Assembly: GCA_945901405.1 (NCBI GenBank)
Contig: CAMDLH010000004.1
Coordinates: 1 to 64,000 of the forward strand
Direction: 5' to 3'
Source: Bordetella parapertussis
GTDB lineage: Bacteria > Pseudomonadota > Gammaproteobacteria > Burkholderiales > SG8-41
DNA length: 64,000 nucleotides
A program made the position numbers and the translations under genes. The notes below the pieces were generated by a model. It was not told the DNA's origin and searched no databases. It saw only the letters and a program-made list of their open reading frames with translations. This document shows, piece after piece, positions 47,488 to 55,482 of the stretch (position 1 is its first letter; each line of letters begins with the position of its first letter).

Positions 47488-48099
47488 ATGGCACACCACG
47501 AATTCGAAATGCCGGTGACGGAACAGCAGGTACGCCAGGTGCGCGTCAACGACACTGTCACGTTGAACAAAACGTTGTATGGCATTCGCGACGCGACGCA
47601 GATACATATGTTCGACCGCGGCCGCAAGACGCGCTTCGATTTGCGCGGGCATGCCGTGGTGCACACAGCGCCCAACGTGAAATGGGTGGGCGAAACCGAA
47701 GACCATCCATCGGGTTACGCGCCGATTTGCATCGGCACCACCACCAGCGCGCGCATGGAGCGCTTCACGCGTCCGCTGATGGAGCAATACGGCGTGCGCA
47801 TCATCATCGGCAAGGGCGGACTGTTCGCGGCGTCGCAGTCGGCGTTCAAGGACATCGGCGGCATTTACCTCGCGGTGATCGGGGGTGCTGCTGCGCTCGA
47901 AACCACCTGGGTGGAGCAGATCGAGGAAGTCGATCTGGATGATCTGAACCCGGAATCGTTGTGGAAATTCCGCGTCAAGGGCTTCGGCCCGCTGTTGGTG
48001 GCGATGGATTCGCATGGCGGCAATCTGTATACCGAGGTTAACAAGACCGCGCGCGACAATCGTGCCGCCGTGCTGGCGGCACTTGGGGTAAAGGCTTGA
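47488..48099 (+). CDS. Class I hydro-lyase beta subunit (fumarase/tartrate dehydratase type)
   Basis: Swivelling-domain subunit, 203 aa, as in TtdB or two-chain fumarases. Typical segments are VNDTVTLNKTLYGIRDATQIHM, CIGTTTSARMERFTRPLM, IIIGKGGL and LWKFRVKGFGPLLVAMDSHGGNLY. It pairs with the alpha subunit immediately upstream. It is the last gene of the tight operon before a palindromic repeat. Confidence 0.85.
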   Translation: MAHHEFEMPVTEQQVRQVRVNDTVTLNKTLYGIRDATQIHMFDRGRKTRFDLRGHAVVHTAPNVKWVGETEDHPSGYAPICIGTTTSARMERFTRPLMEQYGVRIIIGKGGLFAASQSAFKDIGGIYLAVIGGAAALETTWVEQIEEVDLDDLNPESLWKFRVKGFGPLLVAMDSHGGNLYTEVNKTARDNRAAVLAALGVKA

Positions 48100-48104
48100 A
48101 CTTC

Positions 48105-48201
48105 TTCACCGCGGAGGCGCAGAGGCGCAGAGGAATCGCGGAGAAGTTCGTTTATGGTTTTTCTCTGCGTAACCTCTGCGTCTTTGCGCCTCTGCGGTGA
48201 A
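48105..48201. repeat. CGCAGAGG palindromic interspersed repeat, copy 2
   Basis: The left arm TTCACCGCGGAGGCGCAGAG (from 48105) continues GCGCAGAGGAATCGCGGAGAAG. The right arm TTCTCTGCGTAACCTCTGCG then TCTTTGCGCCTCTGCGGTGAA (to 48201) is its near reverse complement. It is closely related to copy 1 (41890) and fills the gap between the beta subunit and the flavoprotein gene. Confidence 0.88.
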
Positions 48202-48211
48202 TCTTGTCACT

Positions 48212-49933
48212 ATGAAAACCACAAAAACCGACATCCTCATTCTCGGCTCCGGCGGTGCCGGCCTGTTCGCGGCGCTGCATGCGCATCAGCACAACCCGAA
48301 TCTGTCGATCACGGTCGCGGTGAAGGGCTTGCTCGGCAAGTCGGGCTGCACGCGCATGGTGCAGGGCGGCTATAACGTCGCGCTCGATCCCAAGGATTCG
48401 GTCGAGCGGCATTTCATGGACACTATCGAGGGCGGCAAGTGGCTGCCCGATCAGGATCTGGCGTGGACGCTGGTGGAGACCGCCGTCGAGCGCATCCACG
48501 AACTCGAAAATGAACTCGGCTGTTTTTTCGACCGCAACCCGGATGGCACGATTCACCAGAAAGCCTTCGCGGGGCAAACGTTCGACCGTACGGTGCACAA
48601 GGGTGATTTGACCGGCATCGAGATCATCAATCGTCTCGCCGAGCAGGTGTGGGCGCGCGGCATACACCGCATGGAAGAACATCGCGCGGTGGAGTTCATC
48701 AAGAACAAGGCGGGCGACGCGCTGGCCGGCGCGCTGATGATCGACATTCGCAGCGGCGAATTCGTGTTCGTGCAGGCGCAGGCGGTGCTGCTTGCCACCG
48801 GCGGCGGGCCGACGATGTATAAATATCACACACCGTCCGGCGACAAGACATGTGACGGAATGGCGATGGCGCTACGCGCGGGGCTGGCGTTGCGCGACAT
48901 GGAGATGGTGCAGTTTCATCCCACTGGCCTCATTGCCGGCATGGATACACGCATCACAGGTACGATTATCGAAGAAGGCTTGCGTGGCGCGGGCGGGCAG
49001 TTGTTGAACGGCGACAAACAGCGCTTCATGCACAAGTACGATCCGCGCAACGAACGCGCCACGCGTGACATCGTGTCGCGCGGCATGTACCAGGAGATGC
49101 GCGAGGGCCGCGTCAACAAACACGGCGGCTTGTATATCACCATGGCGCATCTCGATCCGGTGATGGTGCGCCGCGAATTCAAGGGCATGGTCGAGCGCTG
49201 CGCTGATTGCGGATTCGATCTGGTATCGGGGCTGGTTGATGTGGTGCCGACCGCGCATTACATGATGGGTGGTGTTGAATTCAAGCCGGGTTGCTTTACC
49301 TCGCTCAATGGTTTGTTCTGCGCGGGCGAGGATTCCGGCGGCGTGCATGGCGCCAATCGCCTCGGCGGCAATGGCGTGGCGAATTCAACCGTGTTCGGCG
49401 GCATCGCCGGTGACGTGATGCCGGGCTGGGTGCAAGGGCATGGCACGTTCAGTGAGCCGAACAAGGATGCCATCGACGCCGCCGTTGCCGCATGCCGCGC
49501 GCCGCTGGGCAAACGCACTGGCTCACTTGCCGCGATCGCCGACATACGCGAAAAACTCTACAACCACATGTGGGACGACGTGGGCATCGTGCGCGATGCG
49601 GCTTCGCTCGCGCGCTCGGCGGGCGTGCTCGACGAACTTGAGGCCGAGCTTGATGCAACGGGAGTGGACAGCGGCAACCTCGCGTTCAATCTGACGTGGC
49701 ACGACTGGATCAATCTGAAGAACCTGATCCTCGTGTCCAAATCGATACGCTACGCATCCGAGGCGCGCGACGATTCGCGCGGCGCGCATTTCCGCGCGGA
49801 TTTCCCCGAGGTGCGTGATCTGGAGAACTCGCGCTTCACCAGCGTTACGTGGCGCGGCGGCAAATTCGATTGCACCACCAAGCCGGTGGTGTTTACCCGC
49901 GTGAAGCCTGGGCAGACTTTGCTCAATGACTGA
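48212..49933 (+). CDS. SDH/FRD-like flavoprotein subunit
   Basis: Catalytic flavoprotein, 573 aa, partner of the B/C/D subunits at 41997-43414. FAD-binding ILILGSGGAGLFAA (9-22). Substrate residues typical of fumarate/succinate enzymes are kept: QFHPTG, the Arg of SRGMYQEMREG, PTAHYMMGG and NRLGGNG. The histidine that covalently binds FAD in SdhA/FrdA is replaced by C46 (KSGCTRMVQGG), so the flavin is probably non-covalent. An alternative GTG start (48197) lies in the palindromic repeat; ATG 48212 is preferred. The weak ribosome site is a caveat. Confidence 0.88.
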   Translation: MKTTKTDILILGSGGAGLFAALHAHQHNPNLSITVAVKGLLGKSGCTRMVQGGYNVALDPKDSVERHFMDTIEGGKWLPDQDLAWTLVETAVERIHELENELGCFFDRNPDGTIHQKAFAGQTFDRTVHKGDLTGIEIINRLAEQVWARGIHRMEEHRAVEFIKNKAGDALAGALMIDIRSGEFVFVQAQAVLLATGGGPTMYKYHTPSGDKTCDGMAMALRAGLALRDMEMVQFHPTGLIAGMDTRITGTIIEEGLRGAGGQLLNGDKQRFMHKYDPRNERATRDIVSRGMYQEMREGRVNKHGGLYITMAHLDPVMVRREFKGMVERCADCGFDLVSGLVDVVPTAHYMMGGVEFKPGCFTSLNGLFCAGEDSGGVHGANRLGGNGVANSTVFGGIAGDVMPGWVQGHGTFSEPNKDAIDAAVAACRAPLGKRTGSLAAIADIREKLYNHMWDDVGIVRDAASLARSAGVLDELEAELDATGVDSGNLAFNLTWHDWINLKNLILVSKSIRYASEARDDSRGAHFRADFPEVRDLENSRFTSVTWRGGKFDCTTKPVVFTRVKPGQTLLND

Positions 49934-49952
49934 CCATGCTGATAATGGAAAA

Positions 49953-49978
49953 ATTCAATAAATACAAATACTTACATA
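49953..49978 (+). repeat. AT-rich interspersed repeat upstream of the Ldh2-type gene
   Basis: TTCAATAAATACAAATACTT (49953-49972) with the exact core ACAAATACTTA at 49964-49974. It fills part of the 73-base gap before the next gene and is followed by the related CTTACATAACTTACATCAC. Confidence 0.8.
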
Positions 49979-50006
49979 ACTTACATCACTCACGTCAGGC
50001 CATGCC

Positions 50007-51005
50007 ATGCCTTTACGCTCGATAGATGAATTGACACAACTCGTGTCGCGCGCACTCAAACACGCGGGTGCATCCAAGGCCGCCGCCAGCGCGACGGCGC
50101 ACGCACTGGTCGCCGCCGAGGCAGAGGGGCTCGGCGGCCACGGTCTTTCGCGTGTCGCACTGTATTGCCAGCATCTGAGCGATGGGCGCGCGCGTGGCAA
50201 GGCCAAACCCAAAGTCATCCGGCGCAAGGGCGCTGCCTGCCTCATAGACGCTCATGGCGGCTTGGCGTTCCTGGCGTGCGCGCTGGCGGCGAAAGAGGCC
50301 ATCAAACGCGCGCGGCGCCATGGCGTGTGCTTCGCCGGCGTCACCAACAGTCATCACATGGGTGCGCTCGCCTACCATCTCGCGCCGGTCGCCGAGGCGG
50401 GCATGATCGGTCTTGCGTTTACCAATTCGCCCGCGGCGATCAACGCATGGGGCGGCAAAAAAGCGTTCTATGGCACGAACCCGATCGCGGCGATTATTCC
50501 GCGCCGCAACGCCGAGCCGATAGTGATCGATCTGTCACTCACCGAGGTCACGCGCGGCAAGATCATGGTTTACGCCAAGGAGGGCAAGCCGATACCACTG
50601 GGCTGGGCGGTCGACAAAGACGGGCAACCCACCACCAGTGCGAAGGCCGCGTTGACCGGCAGTCTGAACGCCATCGGCGGTGTGAAAGGCGCATCGCTCG
50701 CGCTGATGGTGGAAGTATTGTGCGCGGCGTTGACCGGGGCCGCGTTCAGTTTTGAAAACGATTCGTACTTCGAGCCGGGCAACAAGCCGCGCATCGGTCA
50801 CGCCATACTCGCCATCGATCCGGCGGCGCTCGCGGGAGGCGAGGCGTACTTTTCGCGTATCGAGGTGCTGGCCGGTGCCATGCTTGCCGATCAGGGCGTG
50901 CGCCTGCCCGGAGCGCGGCGGCAGAAGCTCGCCGCAGCCGCAAGTGCATCCGGCATCGAGGTTGCCGATGCCGTTTACCGCGAGATCAGGGCGCTGGCGG
51001 ATTAG
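50007..51005 (+). CDS. Ldh2/ComC-family NAD(P)-dependent dehydrogenase
   Basis: Malate/L-lactate/sulfolactate dehydrogenase family protein (not Rossmann type), 332 aa. The catalytic region [14 protein letters not shown] has H117; [24 protein letters not shown] follows as in the family. Members include ComC, (R)-sulfolactate dehydrogenase, and HpsO/SlcC-related sulfonate enzymes. Beside SuyAB-like and ComA-like genes, oxidation of a sulfolactate-type acid is the favoured guess; malate or lactate are alternatives. The 3' end overlaps the convergent kinase by 20 bases. Confidence 0.82.
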   Translation: MPLRSIDELTQLVSRALKHAGASKAAASATAHALVAAEAEGLGGHGLSRVALYCQHLSDGRARGKAKPKVIRRKGAACLIDAHGGLAFLACALAAKEAIKRARRHGVCFAGVTNSHHMGALAYHLAPVAEAGMIGLAFTNSPAAINAWGGKKAFYGTNPIAAIIPRRNAEPIVIDLSLTEVTRGKIMVYAKEGKPIPLGWAVDKDGQPTTSAKAALTGSLNAIGGVKGASLALMVEVLCAALTGAAFSFENDSYFEPGNKPRIGHAILAIDPAALAGGEAYFSRIEVLAGAMLADQGVRLPGARRQKLAAAASASGIEVADAVYREIRALAD

Positions 51006-53820
51006 CTGCTGGGCGCGCGGCCGATGTGTTCGACTCGTTCGATGCCCAGCGCGCTATGACTTCCTGCAATTGATCGCGCTTGAATGGCTTGGCGAGATAA
51101 TCGTCCATGCCCGCCTGTATGCAATGCTCGCGCTCACCTTGCATCGCATTGGCGGTGAGCGCCACGATGGGAACGCGTTTATTGCCGCCGCGCGACGCCT
51201 CCCATTCGCGAATTTTTTTCGTCGCACCCCAGCCGTCCAGCACCGGCATGTTGCAATCCATCAGAACAACATCGAATTCACGCGCGCTGACGGCCTCGAC
51301 CGCGGCTGCGCCATCGCCCGCGATTTCGGTGGTGCAACCCAGGATATCGAGCATGGCTTTCGCCACGGCCTGGTTCACCGCGTTGTCCTCGGCGAGCAAT
51401 ACGCGGCAATTAAGCGGGATGTTCATCGCCGGTATGCGCGTGGGCGTGATGCTCAGCCGCTGAGTCGTAGAGATCAACGTGTTTGCAGACACGATCCGCG
51501 CGGCGATGGTGAACCAGAAGGTCGCGCCTTTGCCGGGCTCGCTGCGCACGCCGATTTCTCCGCCCATTAATTCCACCAACTGCTTGCTGATGGTCAGGCC
51601 CAGTCCGGTGCCGCCATAGCGGCGCGTGGTTGATTCGTCGGCTTGCGTGAATGGATGAAACAGCTTTTGTTGCGCTTCGGGTGTGAGGCCTATGCCGGTG
51701 TCGATGATTTCAAACAACAGCCAGCACGACGTATTGTTACGTTGCGCGATCCGTGCGGGCGCCACCGTGCGCACGACCACGCGTACGCTGCCCTGATGCG
51801 TGAACTTGATTGAATTGCCCGCGAGGTTGGTGACAATCTGGCGCAGCCGCACCGGGTCGCAGCTTATGGCCTCGGGTACATCGTCGCCTATATCGAGGTT
51901 GAGTCGCAGTCCCTTTTCGATCGCGCGCTCGGACAGCAGCGCGATGACATCATCCAGCGACTCGCGCAGATTGAACGCGATATTCTCCAATTCAAGCTTG
52001 CCCGCCTCGATTTTCGAGAAGTCGAGCACATCGTTGATCACACGCAGCAATGTTTCCCCCGAATTGCGTATGGTTCTCGCGTGCTCGCGCTGCTTGGGCG
52101 TGAGCTCCTCCGCCAGCAGCAATTCAGTCATGCCCAGCACACCGTTCATCGGTGTGCGGATTTCATGGCTCATGTTGGCGAGAAACTGCGATTTGGCTTG
52201 GCTCGCCGCCTCGGCCGCGTGCATCGCGCGCTGCAGCGCTTCCTCGTCGTTGCGCCGGTCGGTGATGTCGGACGCCACGCCACGGTAACCCATGAATTTG
52301 CCATCTGCCGCGAAGACGGGCGCACCGCTGACCGAGACATAACGGATACCCGCGGGCGGCGTGCGCCTGAGTAAAAAGTTTTTGAACGGCTTGTGTTCAC
52401 GCAGCAGCGCCTGATGCGTCTCCCAGCCACCCTCGGCAGGCTCGGTGTGCGGCAACTCCCAGCGCGTCTTGCCGAAATGAGAATCCGCGCTGATGCCGCC
52501 ATGGTTGGCGGATTCACCATGAATATCGACAAAGCGGAATTGATCATCCTGTTCCCAGAACCAGTCGCTCGACAGTTCCGTCAACATGCGAAAACGTTCA
52601 TTACTGTCGCGCAGCAACTGCTCGGCTTTTTTCTGTTCGGTCACGTCCTGCATCATCGCGTAGTAACCCGCCACTTCGCCCGCCGCATTGACGTTCGGTT
52701 CAAACGTGAAGGCGATGTCCAATTCCTTGCCCGAGGGCATGCGTTGCCGGCGCGAGGCGCTCACGCGCTGCCCGGCAAGCGCGCGTTCGATATCGGATTT
52801 CACCTCCGCGTACGTCTGATCACCCTGAATCTCGCGCACGGTATGGCCCAAAATGCCGGCGGTCTCGCGCCCCACCCACTCCTCGAAGCGGCGGTTGACG
52901 TAGCGGTAGCGCTGGTCTTTATCGACGTAGGCAAGAATCACCGGCACCGAATCGTTCACCAGACGCATGCGGGCGGCGGTTTCGTTAAGATTGGCGTGCG
53001 CGGCGGCAAGATCATGCCGCGTACGCTCAAGCGCCTCGAACGAATCCACGCGTTCTTGCTGGCGGCGGCGCAGTATGTTATCCGCCCGGCGCACGATCAG
53101 AAACAGCACCGCGTAGAGCAACAAAAATATGCTTACCGCGCCCACCAGAAAATCACGCTGCGTGGTTTGCATGCGGGTCACAAAGCGGGTCACGTCGTCG
53201 TAGATCTCGATGACCGCGCGTACATCCTGCGATCCCTCGGGCCGGGCCGGCAGGTAGGTGGAAATCATGTCGCGTTTGGCGACGGTTTTGCCGAAAACCT
53301 CGAAGCTGTCTCGATGATTCAGCGCCGTCGTGGTCTTGCCATCGCGCGCGGCCTGAAACGCGGCGTTGGTGGCTTGTGATTGCCCTATCTGTTTGATTTC
53401 GCTCGAATACAGCGTGCGGCCCGCAAGATCGTAGAACTTGATCTTGACAGTGGTGCCGCCGCGCACCAGCGCGCGTGCCGCGGTGTCGATCTTAACGATC
53501 TGCGGATGCGCCTGAAGCTGTGCATCACTGATCCCGCTCGATATCTTCAGCAGTTCCTGCAAATCGGGCCAAAGCGAATTGAGCAGCGCTTGCGTCAAAG
53601 CCTCGTTGTTGCGCTCACCCAGCGCATGCAGCTCCGACAGCGCGGTATGCCGCTGCCAATGCCAAAGCAGCACGGCCGCCACGATGATGCTGATGAAGGC
53701 CGCAAGCGAAAAATAGCGTGACAGCCGGAATATCGTTTCCGGCGCGGCGGCAGGGGCGGCGCCCTGCCCGCTTACGCGCTGCGCCACGCTCGCTGTATTG
53801 GTTTCAGTTATTTCCGGCAC
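50986..53820 (-). CDS. Hybrid sensor histidine kinase with PAS domains and receiver
   Basis: Membrane-bound hybrid kinase, 944 aa. Two membrane helices (about 33-53 and 228-246) enclose a periplasmic sensor of about 175 residues. Two PAS domains follow (about 285-400 and 410-530), then HisKA with H552 ([11 protein letters not shown]), HATPase ([23 protein letters not shown]) and a receiver with D855 ([13 protein letters not shown]). No phosphotransfer domain is seen, so it needs a separate Hpt or acts alone. Convergent overlap with the Ldh2-type gene. The signal is unknown. Confidence 0.92.
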   Translation of the reverse strand: MPEITETNTASVAQRVSGQGAAPAAAPETIFRLSRYFSLAAFISIIVAAVLLWHWQRHTALSELHALGERNNEALTQALLNSLWPDLQELLKISSGISDAQLQAHPQIVKIDTAARALVRGGTTVKIKFYDLAGRTLYSSEIKQIGQSQATNAAFQAARDGKTTTALNHRDSFEVFGKTVAKRDMISTYLPARPEGSQDVRAVIEIYDDVTRFVTRMQTTQRDFLVGAVSIFLLLYAVLFLIVRRADNILRRRQQERVDSFEALERTRHDLAAAHANLNETAARMRLVNDSVPVILAYVDKDQRYRYVNRRFEEWVGRETAGILGHTVREIQGDQTYAEVKSDIERALAGQRVSASRRQRMPSGKELDIAFTFEPNVNAAGEVAGYYAMMQDVTEQKKAEQLLRDSNERFRMLTELSSDWFWEQDDQFRFVDIHGESANHGGISADSHFGKTRWELPHTEPAEGGWETHQALLREHKPFKNFLLRRTPPAGIRYVSVSGAPVFAADGKFMGYRGVASDITDRRNDEEALQRAMHAAEAASQAKSQFLANMSHEIRTPMNGVLGMTELLLAEELTPKQREHARTIRNSGETLLRVINDVLDFSKIEAGKLELENIAFNLRESLDDVIALLSERAIEKGLRLNLDIGDDVPEAISCDPVRLRQIVTNLAGNSIKFTHQGSVRVVVRTVAPARIAQRNNTSCWLLFEIIDTGIGLTPEAQQKLFHPFTQADESTTRRYGGTGLGLTISKQLVELMGGEIGVRSEPGKGATFWFTIAARIVSANTLISTTQRLSITPTRIPAMNIPLNCRVLLAEDNAVNQAVAKAMLDILGCTTEIAGDGAAAVEAVSAREFDVVLMDCNMPVLDGWGATKKIREWEASRGGNKRVPIVALTANAMQGEREHCIQAGMDDYLAKPFKRDQLQEVIARWASNESNTSAARPAANPPAP

Positions 53821-53932
53821 GGCATCATGATGTCACAAAGTGTCAAAACTGCCAATGAAGAACGAATCGCGAAACCGATGAAAGTGCGTAAAATCGAGCC
53901 TGCCGCAGAAAATAATTCACACGCTCCTCGCC

Positions 53933-54355
53933 ATGACCATTCCCCCGTTCCACCTGGCCTTCCCCGTCAACGATCTCGCCGGCGCGCGCGCCTTCTATGG
54001 CGGCCTGCTCGGCTGTGCGGAGGGGCGCTCCGACGCCGACTGGATCGACTTTAATTTTTTCGGCCACCAGATCGTCGCCTATCGCGCGCCGCACGAGGCG
54101 GGCAAAAGTGCTACCTCCGGCGTCGATGGCGATCAGGTGCCGGTGCGTCATTTCGGGCTGGTGCTGCCGATGCCGGAGTGGGAGGCGCTGCGTGACAAAC
54201 TGCTTGCGGCGGGCGTGAAGTTCATCATTGAGCCCGATGTGCGCTTCGTGGGCACGATAGGCGAACAATCAAGCCTGTTTTTTCTCGATCCCAGCGGCAA
54301 CGCGCTGGAGTTCAAGGCGTTCAAGGACCCGAGTAAACTCTTCTCGAAGGTCTGA
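53933..54355 (+). CDS. VOC (glyoxalase/dioxygenase fold) family protein
   Basis: Small metalloprotein-fold protein, 140 aa. FHLAFPVNDLAGARAFYGGLLGC begins the first beta-alpha-beta-beta-beta unit and VRHFGLVLP with FFLDPSGNALEFKAF the second. Candidate metal ligands are H7, H63 or H64-region residues and E133 (LEFK). It is divergent from the kinase and followed by the TAXI transporter gene. A specific reaction cannot be assigned. Confidence 0.85.
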   Translation: MTIPPFHLAFPVNDLAGARAFYGGLLGCAEGRSDADWIDFNFFGHQIVAYRAPHEAGKSATSGVDGDQVPVRHFGLVLPMPEWEALRDKLLAAGVKFIIEPDVRFVGTIGEQSSLFFLDPSGNALEFKAFKDPSKLFSKV

Positions 54356-54429
54356 AAGTAGCGCTATTGCCGCAGTGCGTGAAACCACCTAAACTGCGCG
54401 CCATTCACGAATTCAGAAGGAGCAAAATC

Positions 54430-55389
54430 ATGCAGCGGATTATTTCATTATTGGCACTGGCCATAGGCGCAATTTTGGCGCAGCCCACCGTGGCGCAGGA
54501 CAAGATAAACCTGTTCATCGCGACCGGCCCCACCTCGGGTGTGTATTACCCGATGGGCGGGGGCATGGCCGATCTGCTGACCAAGCACGTGCCGAATCTG
54601 AACGTGACCGCCGGCACCACCGCCGGCTCCATCGCTAATCTGCAACTGATGCAGGGCAAGCGCGCCGATGTCGCGTTGTCGATGGCGGACGCGAGCTGGG
54701 ATGCGTTCAAGGGGCAGCAAAAATTTCAGGGCAAACCGGTCGAGGTGCGCGCGCTGATGGTGCTGTATCCGAACCGCATGCACGTGGTGACGGTCGAGGG
54801 CACGGGCATCAACAAGTTTTCCGATCTGAAGGGCAAACGTGTCTCGACGGGCGCGGTCAACAGCGCCACCGAGGTAATGGCTCTGCGCCTGATGGAATCG
54901 CATGGCCTCACGCTGAAGGATATCCAGCAGGAGCGGCTGGATCCGGGCAAATCGGCCGATGCGATCAAGGACAAGAAGCTCGACGCGTTTTTCTGGGTGG
55001 GCGGCGTACCGACCGCGGGCGTGACGGAGCTTGCCGCGACGCCCGGTATCAAGATCAAGATGATCGATCACGATGACGGTGTTGCCGGCATGGTCAAGAT
55101 TTACGGCCCGCTCTACGTGCGGGATGTGATTCCCGCGAAAACCTATCCGGGCATGGATCAGCCCAACCGCATTGCAACGGTATGGAACGTGCTGGTGGCG
55201 CGCGTCGACATGCCCGACCAGCTTGCCTATGACATCGTGAAAACCATGTTCGAGCGCAAGGAAGACATGATTCGCGTGCACAAAGAGGCGCAGAATATTG
55301 ATTACAAATACCAGACCAATGCCGCGGCGGTGATACCGTTTCATCCCGGCGCCGCAAAGTATTTTGCGGACAAAGGCGTCAAGCCTTAA
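54430..55389 (+). CDS. TRAP transporter TAXI-family solute receptor
   Basis: Periplasmic solute receptor, 319 aa. The signal peptide ends near TVAQ-DKINLF. FIATGPTSGVYYPMGGGMADLL is the family start, and TAGTTAGSIANLQLMQGKRADVAL follows. ATG 54430 is preceded by AAGGAG. A terminator follows the gene and the fused permease gene is next. TAXI systems carry organic acids; no substrate can be read from sequence. It may serve the pathway to its left. Confidence 0.92.
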   Translation: MQRIISLLALAIGAILAQPTVAQDKINLFIATGPTSGVYYPMGGGMADLLTKHVPNLNVTAGTTAGSIANLQLMQGKRADVALSMADASWDAFKGQQKFQGKPVEVRALMVLYPNRMHVVTVEGTGINKFSDLKGKRVSTGAVNSATEVMALRLMESHGLTLKDIQQERLDPGKSADAIKDKKLDAFFWVGGVPTAGVTELAATPGIKIKMIDHDDGVAGMVKIYGPLYVRDVIPAKTYPGMDQPNRIATVWNVLVARVDMPDQLAYDIVKTMFERKEDMIRVHKEAQNIDYKYQTNAAAVIPFHPGAAKYFADKGVKP

Positions 55390-55415
55390 TAAACAAAAAT
55401 CTCGCGCAAGTGCAT

Positions 55416-55450
55416 AAACCCCACCGGTATGAAGGTGGGGTTTTGTTTTT
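55416..55450 (+). terminator. Rho-independent terminator or attenuator between TAXI receptor and permease
   Basis: AAACCCCACC (55416-55425) pairs with GGTGGGGTTT (55434-55443) around GGTATGAA, followed by TGTTTTTG. It would make receptor mRNA more abundant than permease mRNA, fitting the need for excess binding protein. Confidence 0.88.
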
Positions 55451-55482
55451 GTGACACTCCCGATAACGTATAACAATAAAGC

